Shown: positions 9,510 to 16,879, counted from the stretch's first letter. The stretch: DNA of 64,000 nucleotides from Tessaracoccus flavus (GCF_001997295.1 NZ_CP019605.1:1426001-1490000), one strand, 5' to 3'. Numbers and translations: made by a program. Notes: generated by a model from the letters alone, not told the origin.

Positions 9510-10048
9510 GAGCCGTCGCTGTCCTCGTCGTCCATCTGCATCTTGGTGCGGAGGCCGGCGCGGGCGATGACGCGCTGGATGATCAGGTCGCGGCGCTGCG
9601 GGTCGCCGACGAACGTGATGTCGCGCAGGCCCTGATCCTGCGCCGCAGTCTCGAACACGAAGTGGCCGTAGCCGCACAGCTGCCCGAGGAAGGGCTGCTT
9701 CATCGAGATGTCGAGGATGCGGCTCATCGGCATCGTGGCGAGGTTGGTGTTGAAGACCCCGTTGACGCGGAAGACGCGCATGTTGGTGATGACGAAGCGG
9801 TCCATGTAGGCGACGTGGATCTTCCACAGTCCGACCGACAGAGCCGCCAGCCCCAGGGCCAGCGGGATCCAGAACAGGCCGCGCGCCCACACCATCGAGA
9901 CGAACAGCGGCAGGCTCAGCCCCGCCAGGCAGTACCACCAGAAGGTGGCAGCCCAGTGCTTGCGCACCTCATCGATCACCCGCTCCCCCTCGATCTCGAG
10001 CAGGTGCGCCTCGATCTGGGGCTCGAGCAGGCGTCCCATGACGCCCAT
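9506..10048 (-). CDS. PH-like (bPH2/DUF304) membrane protein
   Basis: A 180-residue protein. It has two adjacent hydrophobic helices (about 33-75: WWYCLAGLSLPLFVSMVW and FWIPLALGLAALSVGLW), then the bacterial PH-domain pattern DRFVITNMRVFRVNGVFNTN ... MPMSRILDISMKQPFLGQLCGYGHFVFETA and an acidic tail. Bacterial PH-domain membrane proteins of this type have no settled function. It lies 4 bases downstream of a 51-codon gene and is probably cotranscribed with it. A second ATG at 10039 would remove three residues; neither start has a clear ribosome binding site. Confidence 0.8.
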   Translation of the reverse strand: MGVMGRLLEPQIEAHLLEIEGERVIDEVRKHWAATFWWYCLAGLSLPLFVSMVWARGLFWIPLALGLAALSVGLWKIHVAYMDRFVITNMRVFRVNGVFNTNLATMPMSRILDISMKQPFLGQLCGYGHFVFETAAQDQGLRDITFVGDPQRRDLIIQRVIARAGLRTKMQMDDEDSDGS

Positions 10049-10052
10049 CGGG

Positions 10053-10208
10053 CTACCCGGCGAGCTCGGTGAAGAACCGGCCGATGGCCTCGAACGCGCC
10101 GAAGAACGTGCGCACGGCTTCAGCCGCAGCTTCCGGGCGCGTGAACAGGTAGAACAGGACGAAGGCTACGACGAGCACCAACAGGATCTTCTTGATCCAA
10201 CCGATCAC
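10053..10208 (-). CDS. Small single-pass membrane protein, 51 residues, unknown function
   Basis: A short coding region starting GTG at 10208 behind a good Shine-Dalgarno (GTGAGGAGG on the minus strand, 10 to 12 bases upstream) and ending TAG at 10053. The product begins VIGWIKKILLVLVVAFVLFY, one N-terminal membrane helix, followed by an amphipathic Phe-rich helix (RTFFGAFEAIGRFFTELAG). It stops 4 bases before the PH-domain gene, which suggests an operon and perhaps a shared membrane role. I do not recognise a named family. Codon use is ordinary for the window, with G/C third positions, which supports real coding. Confidence 0.72.
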   Translation of the reverse strand: MIGWIKKILLVLVVAFVLFYLFTRPEAAAEAVRTFFGAFEAIGRFFTELAG

Positions 10209-10291
10209 ATCGGCCTCCTCACGTGGGTTCGACGGACAGTCTGCCTGAGGGCACCCCGCCCGACTGTGCGACTCGCCGGTGTGGCAGGCTA

Positions 10292-10747
10292 ATGCCCATG
10301 GAAAACTCTGATCTCTTCATCTGCATCGACCACGTCGGCCTGGCCGTCCCCGACCTCGACGAGGCCGTCAAGTTCCACACGGAGACCTTCGGCTGGCGCG
10401 AGCTGCACCGCGAGGTCAACGAGGAGCAGGGCGTCGCCGAGGCGATGATGGGCACAGGTTCGCAGGGCGAGGAGAACGCCAAGATCCAGCTGCTCGCGCC
10501 GCTGAACGAGAACTCGACCATCGCCAAGTTCATCGACCGCAACGGCCCCGGGATGCAGCAGCTCGCCTACCGGGTCGCCGACCTCGATCACGTGTCGTCC
10601 GTGCTCAAGGAGCGCGGGATGCGCCTGCTGTTCCCCGAGGCCAAGCGCGGCACCGGCGGTTCGCGAATCAACTTCGTGCACCCCAAGGATGCCCGCGGCG
10701 TGCTGCTCGAGCTGGTCGAACTGCCCAAGGACGCGGCGGCGCACTGA
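10292..10747 (+). CDS. mce: Methylmalonyl-CoA epimerase
   Basis: Interconverts (R)- and (S)-methylmalonyl-CoA in the B12-dependent propionate/methylmalonyl pathway. 151 residues, vicinal-oxygen-chelate fold with the family opening CIDHVGLAVPDLDEAVKFH, a metal-ligand region GMQQLAYRVADLD, and the C-terminal GVLLELVEL with the terminal metal Glu. ATG 10292 is chosen; ATG 10298 (MENSDLF) is equally possible. The gene is diagnostic of propionate metabolism and goes with the cobalamin adenosyltransferase at 17.7 kb. Confidence 0.94.
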   Translation: MPMENSDLFICIDHVGLAVPDLDEAVKFHTETFGWRELHREVNEEQGVAEAMMGTGSQGEENAKIQLLAPLNENSTIAKFIDRNGPGMQQLAYRVADLDHVSSVLKERGMRLLFPEAKRGTGGSRINFVHPKDARGVLLELVELPKDAAAH

Positions 10748-10806
10748 CCCCGATCCGCCACCCGAGGGGCTAGGCTTCGACAGGTGGTATCCCCCGGGAA
10801 AGGATC

Positions 10807-11880
10807 GTGGACGTGACCGACGAGCACACCGAGAACACCGAGCTGACCGGCCTCAACCTCTTCAACGACAAGGCCTCGGCAGCGGGCAGCTTCCCGCATG
10901 CCATGCTCGGCTACGACAAGCTCTCGGTGGATAGCTACGTCCGGGAGTTGGAGTCCGAACTCGCCTCGCTCCGGGCGGAGGTGCGCCAACAGACCCGCGA
11001 GGTCCAGTACGTCCGCCAGGAGGTCGGCACCACCGACTTCACCCGCCTGGGTGCCCACGCGACTGGGCTGTTGCGCGCCGCTGAAGCCCAGGCCGTCGAC
11101 ATCGTCGACCGGGCTGAGCACGAGGCCGAGCGCATCAAGACCGAGGCCCGGCGTACCGCCTCAGTGCTGCGCGAGTCAGCCCAACAGGAGGCGGACGACG
11201 TCCGGATCACAGGCCTAGCCGGTCTGCGCCAGCTCCGCCAGGAGCAGGGCGAAGCAGGCAAGGCGGCGCTCGAGAAAGCGCGCCGTGATGCCGACCTGAT
11301 CGTCGGGGACGCGAGGTCGAGGGCCGGCGCGATCGTGGGGGCGGCCGAGGCCAAGGCCGAGAGCATCCTCGAGTCAGCCCGCAGCGAGTCCAACCGACGA
11401 CTCGCCGAGGCCGAGCGTTCCGCCGCGGAGATCGTCCTGAGCGCGCGCCAGGACGCTGAGAAGTCGCTCCAGACCGTCACCGAGGCAGCCGAAAAGGCAC
11501 AGAAGGCCATCGACGACCGCCTTGCGCAGGCGGAGCGGGACGCTGAGGCGGCCTCCGTTCGCGCCGCAGAGGCGCGGGTGGAGGCGGACAAGATCCGGGC
11601 CGCCGCGGTGAAGGACGCCGAGGATCTCCGGCTGGCCGCCACAAGGCAGAGCGAGGAGACGCTCACGACGATGCGCAACCGCGCGAAGGACGCCGAGGCG
11701 GCGCTCGAGGAGCAGTTGGCGTGGCGTCGCGAGCAGCTGCAGCGCGAGATCGCCACGCTCGAGTCAAGACGATCGTCGGCCCTGGCGCAGCTGAGCAACC
11801 TCCGCGCCCTGGCCGAGGAGTCGGACGCCCAGTTCGCTGATGAGGCCACCACTGTGATCGGGTCTGACGGCGATCAGTGA
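10807..11880 (+). CDS. DivIVA-like coiled-coil protein
   Basis: A 357-residue protein. An acidic N terminus is followed by a DivIVA-type motif (AMLGYDKLSVDSYVRELESE, about 31-50) and then an almost uninterrupted Ala/Glu/Arg-rich coiled coil to about residue 335 (repeats such as AEAERSAAEIVLSARQDAEK). This architecture matches actinobacterial polar-growth or cell-division scaffold proteins (Wag31-like relatives), but which one is not determinable. GTG 10807 was chosen; GTG 10813 is an alternative. The stop overlaps the start of the AI-2E permease gene (GTGA), implying coupled translation. Confidence 0.75.
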   Translation: MDVTDEHTENTELTGLNLFNDKASAAGSFPHAMLGYDKLSVDSYVRELESELASLRAEVRQQTREVQYVRQEVGTTDFTRLGAHATGLLRAAEAQAVDIVDRAEHEAERIKTEARRTASVLRESAQQEADDVRITGLAGLRQLRQEQGEAGKAALEKARRDADLIVGDARSRAGAIVGAAEAKAESILESARSESNRRLAEAERSAAEIVLSARQDAEKSLQTVTEAAEKAQKAIDDRLAQAERDAEAASVRAAEARVEADKIRAAAVKDAEDLRLAATRQSEETLTTMRNRAKDAEAALEEQLAWRREQLQREIATLESRRSSALAQLSNLRALAEESDAQFADEATTVIGSDGDQ

Positions 11881-13088
11881 CCGACCCCGACTCCCAGCCC
11901 GAGCAGCTCCCAGCCCCACGACCTTCGCGTCGGCGCCGGGTGCGCAGTGCGCTGCGCCGGCTGTTCGGCACCGCCGGCCGGGGTGCCCGCGTGATCCTCA
12001 CGCCCCGCCCGATCGAGGTGATCGAACCGGTTCCGCCGATCCTTCATGACCTGAGCGCCAGGTCCGCGCCGTCGCCGTTCAAGTTCGGCTTCCTCGGCGC
12101 TGTCGGCGTACTGGTCGCCCTCGCGCTTGCCCAGGCCGTCCTGACCGTCCAGAGCGTGCTCATCCTCGTTGTGATGGCGATGTTCCTGGCGCTCGGACTC
12201 AGCCCTGCCGTCGAGTTCTTCACCCGACGTCGGATGCCGCGGCCCTTCGCCGTCACCGTCGTCACCATCGCCATGCTGGCCGTCATCGCGCTCGGCGTCA
12301 CGGCGCTGGTCCCGGTGCTCACGCAACAGACCACAACGCTGATGCGGAACCTGCCCGGGCTGCTCAACAACCTCGCTCAGCAGCCCCAACTCGCGGAGCT
12401 CGACGAACAGTACGACATCGTCGCGCAGGCCCAGGACTTCATCACGTCCGGAACCCTCCTCAACAGCCTGTTCGGCGGACTGTGGGGGGCCGGCAGGCTG
12501 GTGGCCAATCTCGTCTTCTCGGTCATCGTCACTGTGGTCCTGACGATCTACTTCCTCGCGTCGCTGCCCACCATCAAGGAGACGATCTACGCCTTCGCAC
12601 CGGCCAGCCGTCGGCCGCGCGCCCGGTACCTCGCCGACGAGATCTTCCGCGGCGTCTCCGGCTACATCACGGGAATGTTCGTGATCGTGTCGGTGGCGTC
12701 CGTGGCGGCGTTCATCTTCATGAACATCGCGGGGCTGGGTGAGTACTCGCTGGCATTGGCGTTCGTCGTGGCGATGTTCTGTTTCATCCCGGTGGTCGGT
12801 TCATTCCTCGCGATGGCCGCAGTCGCGCTCGTCGGCTTCGCCGTCAGCCCCGCCATCGGCATCGCGACGATCATTTACTTCCTCATCTACCAGCAGTTCG
12901 ACGCCTACGTGCTGTACCCCAACGTGATGCGGCGCACAGTGAAGGTGCCGGCCGCCCTCGTGGTGCTGTCGGCCATCATCGGCGGCATGTTATTCGGCGT
13001 CATCGGCGCCGTCATCGCCATCCCCACGCTTGCCGCAGTGCTGCTGCTCTTCCGCGAGATCGTCCAGCCCGCGCTGGACGCTTCGTGA
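11877..13088 (+). CDS. AI-2E family transporter (PerM-like permease)
   Basis: A 403-residue polytopic membrane protein of the AI-2E/PerM family. A basic, Pro-rich cytoplasmic N terminus (about 1-60) is followed by about eight hydrophobic helices and the family-typical extracytosolic stretch TQQTTTLMRNLPGLLNNLAQ. The late helices carry FCFIPVVGSFLAM and YLIYQQFDAYVLYPNVMRRTVKVP, signature features of the family. Substrates of most members are unproven. The GTG start sits in the stop of the DivIVA-like gene. Confidence 0.88.
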   Translation: MTDPDSQPEQLPAPRPSRRRRVRSALRRLFGTAGRGARVILTPRPIEVIEPVPPILHDLSARSAPSPFKFGFLGAVGVLVALALAQAVLTVQSVLILVVMAMFLALGLSPAVEFFTRRRMPRPFAVTVVTIAMLAVIALGVTALVPVLTQQTTTLMRNLPGLLNNLAQQPQLAELDEQYDIVAQAQDFITSGTLLNSLFGGLWGAGRLVANLVFSVIVTVVLTIYFLASLPTIKETIYAFAPASRRPRARYLADEIFRGVSGYITGMFVIVSVASVAAFIFMNIAGLGEYSLALAFVVAMFCFIPVVGSFLAMAAVALVGFAVSPAIGIATIIYFLIYQQFDAYVLYPNVMRRTVKVPAALVVLSAIIGGMLFGVIGAVIAIPTLAAVLLLFREIVQPALDAS

Positions 13089-13109
13089 GGCGCTGGGTAG
13101 GTTAGCGAG

Positions 13110-13802
13110 GTGCGTTTGGTCATTGCCCGCTGCCAGGTCGACTACGTCGGCCGACTGACAGCCCATCTCCCCATGGCCACCCGGCTGATCCTGGTGAAGG
13201 CCGACGGGTCGGTCTCCATCCACGCCGACGACCGCGCGTACAAGCCGCTCAACTGGATGAGCCCCCCGTGCACCCTGTCCGTGACGCCACCCGACCCCGA
13301 GGCCGCGGAGGCGCTCGGGGTGACCGAGGTCTGGCAGGTACGCAGTAGGGACGGCGACACCCTCCACATTTCTGTGGCCGACGTCATCCACGACTCGGCC
13401 CACGAACTGGGTGTGGACCCAGGTCTGCAGAAGGACGGGGTGGAGGCGCACCTGCAGGCGCTGCTGGCCGAGCACCCGGCGGCGCTGGGCGACGGGCTGA
13501 AGCTGGTCCAACGCGAGTACCTCACGCCGATCGGCCCAGTGGACCTCCTCCTGCGAGACGGCGAGGGGTACGTCGCGGTCGAGGTCAAGCGCCGCGGCGA
13601 GATCGACGGCGTCGAGCAGCTGACCCGCTACCTGGATCTCATGAACCGCGATCCACAGCTGGCACCGGTGCGCGGGGTCTTCGCGGCCCAGCAGATCAAA
13701 CCGCAGGCGCGCACGCTCGCCTCCGACCGCGGCATCGCGTGCCGCACGATCGACTACGACGCGCTGAGAGGCCTCGACAACGCCGACGAGAGACTCTTCT
13801 GA
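13110..13802 (+). CDS. nucS: Mismatch-specific endonuclease NucS (EndoMS)
   Basis: Endonuclease that cuts both strands at mismatches and replaces MutSL repair in many actinobacteria and archaea. 230 residues: an N-terminal DNA-binding half ([21 protein letters not shown] ...) and a C-terminal restriction-like nuclease core with [29 protein letters not shown] (Asp-x-Glu-x-Lys arrangement plus the QLTRY motif). GTG start. It overlaps the following small gene by one base. Confidence 0.95.
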   Translation: MRLVIARCQVDYVGRLTAHLPMATRLILVKADGSVSIHADDRAYKPLNWMSPPCTLSVTPPDPEAAEALGVTEVWQVRSRDGDTLHISVADVIHDSAHELGVDPGLQKDGVEAHLQALLAEHPAALGDGLKLVQREYLTPIGPVDLLLRDGEGYVAVEVKRRGEIDGVEQLTRYLDLMNRDPQLAPVRGVFAAQQIKPQARTLASDRGIACRTIDYDALRGLDNADERLF

Positions 13803-14077
13803 TGGCACGACGACAGTCCAAGCATCTGCGCGCCCCGAGGCCGCTCCTCGCGGGCGGCGCGCAACGTCGGGTGGTCCGCTCCGGCGTGGAGTACATCGTC
13901 CGTGCCGTCCCAGCCGGACGCGCGCAGAAGGAGTACCGCTGCCCCGGGTGCCAGCAGCGGGTGGCCCCCGGCACCGCGCACGTGGTGGCGTGGCCCTCTG
14001 TTGCGCCCTACGGGGCTGATGAGGGCATCGAGGCGCGCCGCCACTGGCACACCCACTGCTGGGGTGCGTCGCGATGA
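13802..14077 (+). CDS. Small zinc-ribbon-like protein, unknown function
   Basis: A 91-residue basic protein. After an Arg-rich N terminus it has EYRCPGCQQRVAPGTAHVVAWP and a C-terminal HWHTHCWGASR; two Cys, a His pair and a Cys could bind one zinc. The gene occurs between nucS and the esterase and overlaps both (1 base and ATGA), so it is part of one operon. Actinobacterial genomes often carry a similar short gene next to nucS, but I know of no assigned function. Confidence 0.75.
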   Translation: MARRQSKHLRAPRPLLAGGAQRRVVRSGVEYIVRAVPAGRAQKEYRCPGCQQRVAPGTAHVVAWPSVAPYGADEGIEARRHWHTHCWGASR

Positions 14078-14847
14078 AGCTGCACGAGAAGGTGATCGGT
14101 TCCGGCCCGACCCACGTGGTCTTCCTGCACGGCCTGTTCGGCCAGGGAAAGAACTTCGGTGGGATCGCCAATGACATCTCCGACATCGCCACCAGCCACC
14201 TGGTGGATCTGCCCAACCATGGCCGCTCGCCGTGGACGGAGACGTTCAGCCTCGACAACCAGGCCGACGCGGTGGCGGACTGGATCGCCGATGCCTTCGA
14301 CGCCCCGGTCGCGTTGGTCGGCCATTCGCTGGGCGGCAAGCTGGGCATGCGGATCGCACTGCGTCGGGGCGAGCTGCTCGACCGGCTGATGGTCGTGGAC
14401 ATCTCCCCGGCCCGCAACGTCTCGGCCGCCGAGTTCGTCAACTTGGTCGCCGCGCTGCGCCAACTGAACCTCGACGAGGTGACCAGCCGTTCCTACGCGG
14501 ACGAGGCGCTCACCGAACTCATCCCCACCGATCGCATCCGGCGTTTCCTCCTGCAGAACCTGCGTCACAAGGGTGATTCCTGGTCCTGGCTGCCGAACCT
14601 CGACCTGCTGGGCGACCATCTCCACGACGTCGGCGGCTGGCCGCGGATCGAGGGCGTCTACGACGGCCCCGTCCTGTGGGTCAACGGGGGCCGCTCCCCC
14701 TACGTCCAGCCCGAGCATCTCGCCCCGATGCGCGAGCTGTTCCCTCGGGTCCTCCAGCTGACCCTCAAGAACGCCAGCCACTGGGTGCACTCCGACGACC
14801 CCGACGCCTTCGTCACGGTCGTCCGCCACTTCCTCACCGAACTCTGA
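14074..14847 (+). CDS. Alpha/beta hydrolase (YbfF-type esterase-like)
   Basis: A 257-residue alpha/beta-hydrolase. The oxyanion region is VVFLHGLFGQGKNFGG, the nucleophile elbow is LVGHSLGGKLG (Ser about 85), HLVDLPNHGRSPWTE is a strong marker of the YbfF/ABHD11-like esterase group, and the catalytic His lies in NASHWVHSDDPDAF near the C terminus. Substrate is unknown. The ATG overlaps the preceding stop. It is the last gene of the nucS operon before the accessory island. Confidence 0.88.
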   Translation: MKLHEKVIGSGPTHVVFLHGLFGQGKNFGGIANDISDIATSHLVDLPNHGRSPWTETFSLDNQADAVADWIADAFDAPVALVGHSLGGKLGMRIALRRGELLDRLMVVDISPARNVSAAEFVNLVAALRQLNLDEVTSRSYADEALTELIPTDRIRRFLLQNLRHKGDSWSWLPNLDLLGDHLHDVGGWPRIEGVYDGPVLWVNGGRSPYVQPEHLAPMRELFPRVLQLTLKNASHWVHSDDPDAFVTVVRHFLTEL

Positions 14848-14853
14848 CGAGGA

Positions 14854-14869
14854 ACGAGCTCTTCGATAC
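14854..14869 (-). repeat. Left half of an interspersed palindromic repeat split by the IS110 element
   Basis: ACGAGCTCTTCGATAC matches the first 16 bases of the repeat copy at 16815-16869 with one difference (T for C). The rest of this copy resumes at 16293 beyond the insertion sequence. Confidence 0.75.
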
Positions 14870-14886
14870 AGAGAGGATTGGGGGTA

Positions 14887-15136
14887 CCGGGTTTCCCGGG
14901 GATCAGCAAGGATGAGGGTGCCGGGCTTTCCGGTGGTCTTGTGGTGGTGGCTGTCTTCGATACTGCCCTGGAGGGCGTTGCTGCGATGTGCCCTGCCTCG
15001 TTGATCCCTGGGAGATCCGGGCCGGTGTCTGACCCGCGTGCGGGTTGGGGGATGGGTCAGGCCGGGGCGGTAGCTTGATAAGACCGTGCCCCGCGTGTGT
15101 GGGGCTCATCTCTGTAGTGCTCCGGTCCCCGGCCTG
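14887..15136 (+). ncRNA. Candidate IS110 bridge RNA
   Basis: Two foldable loops precede the transposase. The target-binding loop is closed by GGGATCA 14899-14905 with TGATCCC 15002-15008, extending to 14911/14996 with one mismatch and one G-T pair. It contains TCTTCGATAC (14954-14963), identical to the left flank 14860-14869, then a GCCC/GGGC hairpin (14965-14976), then GCTGCGATGT (14980-14989), partly complementary to the right flank. The donor-binding loop is closed by a perfect 10-bp stem (15058-15067 with 15127-15136). It contains ATAAGACC (15078-15085), identical to the right end 16283-16290, then a GCCCC/GGGGC hairpin, then TCTCTGTA (15109-15116), the exact complement of TACAGAGA 14867-14874. 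Between the loops lies a CCCG/CGGG hairpin (15033-15044). Order and logic match IS621-type bridge RNAs. The transcript ends are unknown. Confidence 0.85.
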
Positions 15137-15184
15137 CTGAGCCATCCCTCCCGGCTGATAGTGACAAGCCTTGAGGGAGGCAAC

Positions 15185-16276
15185 ATGTACAAGACATCAC
15201 ACACGCGCCGTCACCGCAACCCCCCATCAGGATCGGTGGTGGTGGGTATCGATACCCATCTGGACATCCATCGCGCGGCGTTGGTGGATGCGGCGACCGG
15301 TGCTCCGGTGGCTGACCAGCAGTTCCCGGCCACCCCGGCCGGCTATCTTGAGTTGCTGGACTGGGCTGTGGGTCATGGCAGGGTCTCGCGGGCCGGGGTG
15401 GAACAGACCGGCACCTATGGTGCCGGGTTGAGCGCCGTGTTGCATGCTGCCGGGATCGAGGTGATCGAGATCAACCACACCGAACGAGGTGACCGGGCCC
15501 GGCACGGGAAGACCGATGAGCTCGACGCGTACCGGGCGGCGACCGCGGCGGCGGCCGGCACCCAGAAGGGCCTAGCCAAGCACTATCATCCCGCGATCGC
15601 CGCGCTACGACCGTTGATGGTGCTGCGGGCCCATCACCGGAGCTCCAGGCAGCGGGCCTGGGGCCGTGTAGGCGGGATGCTGGTGACCTGTCCCGACGAC
15701 CTCGCTGACCAGGTGCGGGGGTTGAACTCGGCCCAGAAACTGGCCCGGATCGCCGCGTGGCGTCCCGACCTGACTCGTCTCCACGACCCTGTCAACAGTT
15801 ACAAACTCGCCCTCAGGGACCTCGCCCGTGCCTGCCTCGACCATGATCGGGCCATCGTCGAGATCGATGCGCAACTGCTCAGGATCCTCACCCCGATCGC
15901 GCCGACCCTGCTGGCCCAGCATCATGTCGGGCCAGTGACCACTGCCCAGTTGTTGATCACCGCCGGTCACCCCGGCCGGATCACCTCCGGTGACGCGTTC
16001 GCCAAACTTGTCGGCGTGGCACCACTGCCCGTTCAATCCGGAAAGTCCAGCCGGTGGAGATTGTCGCGCTCGGGCGACCGGCAAGCCAACAGCGTCATCC
16101 ACCGCGTCGTCATCGGACGCCTCGGAACCGACCCGCGATCCAAGACCTACATCCAACGCCGAGTATCCGAAGGAAAGACCCGCTCCGAAGCCATCCGAGC
16201 ACTCAAACGACACGTCACCCGAGACCTCTGGACCGCCCTCCAAACAGACCTCAACAACCTCCCCCACACCACTTGA
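15185..16276 (+). CDS. IS110 family transposase (bridge RNA-guided recombinase)
   Basis: A 363-residue DEDD transposase. The N-terminal RuvC-like domain carries VVVGIDTHLDIHR (Asp about 23), AGVEQTGTYG (Glu), and GKTDELDAYRAA with two Asp; a helical linker follows. The C-terminal Tnp domain carries HHVGPVTTAQLL, then FAKLVGVAPLPVQSGKSSRWRLSRSGDRQAN, quoted here as its parts GVAPLPVQSGKSS and RLSRSGDRQAN, which include the conserved catalytic Ser region. ATG 15185 has a strong Shine-Dalgarno (GAGGGAGG at 15173-15180). No frameshift or internal stop is seen, so the element may be active. The stop codon overlaps the TTGACA box of the right end. Confidence 0.96.
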   Translation: MYKTSHTRRHRNPPSGSVVVGIDTHLDIHRAALVDAATGAPVADQQFPATPAGYLELLDWAVGHGRVSRAGVEQTGTYGAGLSAVLHAAGIEVIEINHTERGDRARHGKTDELDAYRAATAAAAGTQKGLAKHYHPAIAALRPLMVLRAHHRSSRQRAWGRVGGMLVTCPDDLADQVRGLNSAQKLARIAAWRPDLTRLHDPVNSYKLALRDLARACLDHDRAIVEIDAQLLRILTPIAPTLLAQHHVGPVTTAQLLITAGHPGRITSGDAFAKLVGVAPLPVQSGKSSRWRLSRSGDRQANSVIHRVVIGRLGTDPRSKTYIQRRVSEGKTRSEAIRALKRHVTRDLWTALQTDLNNLPHTT

Positions 16277-16278
16277 CA
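16273..16278 (+). promoter_or_regulatory. Outward-facing -35 box in the right end of the IS110 element
   Basis: TTGACA, a perfect -35 hexamer, overlaps the transposase stop. It points out of the element. When the ends are joined in an excised circle, it would lie 17 bases before GATTGG and 15 before AGGATT in the left end. This would place a promoter across the junction to drive the bridge RNA and transposase, as known for some IS110 relatives. The -10 match is weak, so this is inference. Confidence 0.5.
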
Positions 16279-16292
16279 GACCATAAGACCTT

Positions 16293-16332
16293 CGCGGCCG
16301 TTCGTCCCTCACGGCCGCTACTCAGGGAAACG
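16293..16332 (-). repeat. Right half of the interspersed palindromic repeat split by IS110
   Basis: From CGCGGCCGTTCGTCCC through CACGGCCGCTACTCAGGGAA this matches the copy at 16815-16869 with a few substitutions. Together with 14854-14869 it completes one repeat unit. Confidence 0.78.
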
Positions 16333-16339
16333 GGATAGG

Positions 16340-16371
16340 TCTCCCCGAGTAGGGAGCGAGGAACGAGCGAC
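16340..16371 (+). repeat. Interspersed palindromic repeat, truncated copy
   Basis: TCTCCCCGAGTAGGGAGCGA continuing GGAACGAGCGAC is identical to the first 32 bases of the full 46-base copies at 16380 and 16922, then diverges. CTCCC/GGGAG can form a small stem. Confidence 0.8.
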
Positions 16372-16379
16372 GCCACCAC

Positions 16380-16425
16380 GTCTCCCCGAGTAGGGAGCGA
16401 GGAACGAGCGACCGTATCGAGGGGC
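16380..16425 (+). repeat. Interspersed palindromic repeat, full 46-base copy
   Basis: Identical over 46 bases to the copy at 16922-16967 (GTCTCCCCGAGTAGGGAGCG ... CCGTATCGAGGGGC). It lies upstream of the GIY-YIG gene. Confidence 0.88.
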
Positions 16426-16518
16426 ACCCGCACCCACACGCACACCCGGGTCGTGGAAGTTGTCCACAGTCCCCTGGATGACAGCCCCGGCGACCCACGG
16501 ATTGGTGAGGATGGACAG

Positions 16519-16803
16519 ATGCCACACATGTACATCCTGGAATGCGCCGACGGCAGCTACTACGTGGGCTCCACGTTCGACCTGGGCGCACGCATCGAAC
16601 AGCATTGGAACGGCTCGGCCCACAGTTACACGCAGAGACGCCGACCGTTCCGCCTGGTCTATGCGGAAGAGTTCGACAGCGTGGTGGAGGCGTTCGACGC
16701 CGAGATGAAGGTCAAGCGCTGGAGCAGGGCGAAGAAGTTGGCGCTCATCGAGGGCCGCTGGGAGGACCTGCGACAGCTTTCTAAGAAGCCGAAGCGCGGG
16801 TGA
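16519..16803 (+). CDS. Small GIY-YIG domain nuclease
   Basis: A 94-residue protein that is almost only a GIY-YIG domain: MYILECADGSYYVGSTFDLG (the YIL/YVG pair plus Gly-Ser-Thr), HSYTQRRRPFRLVYAEEF, and the C-terminal helix with EMKVKRWSRAKKLALIEG carrying the conserved Glu and Lys residues. This is the UPF0213/YhbQ-like stand-alone class; reported activities are DNA strand cleavage, but biological roles are unclear. ATG 16519 is chosen (GTGAGG about 11 bases upstream); an upstream ATG at 16453 lacks homologous sequence. The gene is embedded in a cluster of repeats, two copies to the left and three to the right, in mixed orientation. Confidence 0.9.
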   Translation: MPHMYILECADGSYYVGSTFDLGARIEQHWNGSAHSYTQRRRPFRLVYAEEFDSVVEAFDAEMKVKRWSRAKKLALIEGRWEDLRQLSKKPKRG

Positions 16804-16814
16804 GCGGTGATGTT

Positions 16815-16869
16815 ACGAGCCCTTCGATACGCGACCGCTCGTCCCTCACGGCCGCTACTCAGGGAGACG
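16815..16869 (-). repeat. Interspersed palindromic repeat, variant copy in reverse orientation
   Basis: ACGAGCCCTTCGATACGCGA followed by CCGCTCGTCCCTCACGGCCG and CTACTCAGGGAGACG is homologous to the reverse complement of the 46-base copies. It also has the same sequence as the site hit by IS110 apart from a few substitutions. Confidence 0.82.
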
Positions 16870-16879
16870 TGTAGGACCA

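Larger units (their letters stand above)
14870..16289 (+). mobile_element. IS110-family insertion sequence with bridge RNA leader
   Basis: About 1.42 kb. It consists of a non-coding left end of about 315 bases, a 363-codon DEDD transposase and a right end of only 13 bases after the stop. There are no terminal inverted repeats, as expected for the IS110 group. The left boundary follows the AC at 14868-14869; the right boundary is at or within 3-4 bases after the AC at 16288-16289. The element sits inside a local palindromic repeat: ACGAGCTCTTCGATAC remains on the left and CGCGGCCGTTCGTCCC on the right. These abut as one copy of the repeat seen at 16815-16869. Boundaries come from guide matches in the leader plus the repeat alignment; the right one is uncertain by a few bases. 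Confidence 0.88.

Noticed and set aside
7146..9938. 930-codon frame antisense to the thioredoxin-TPR and pgm genes
   Set aside because: Shadow frame; low-complexity Arg/Gly/Val-rich translation with no motifs.
14848..14880. Terminal inverted repeats for the insertion sequence
   Set aside because: No inverted match between the element ends was found; expected absence for the IS110 group.
14903..15145. An 80-codon minus-strand frame in the IS110 leader
   Set aside because: No ribosome binding site or family match; its sequence is explained by the structured bridge RNA on the other strand.
16251..16623. Several minus-strand frames of 89-101 codons over the repeat cluster
   Set aside because: Their translations are repetitive because they run through repeat copies; no domain or start signal.
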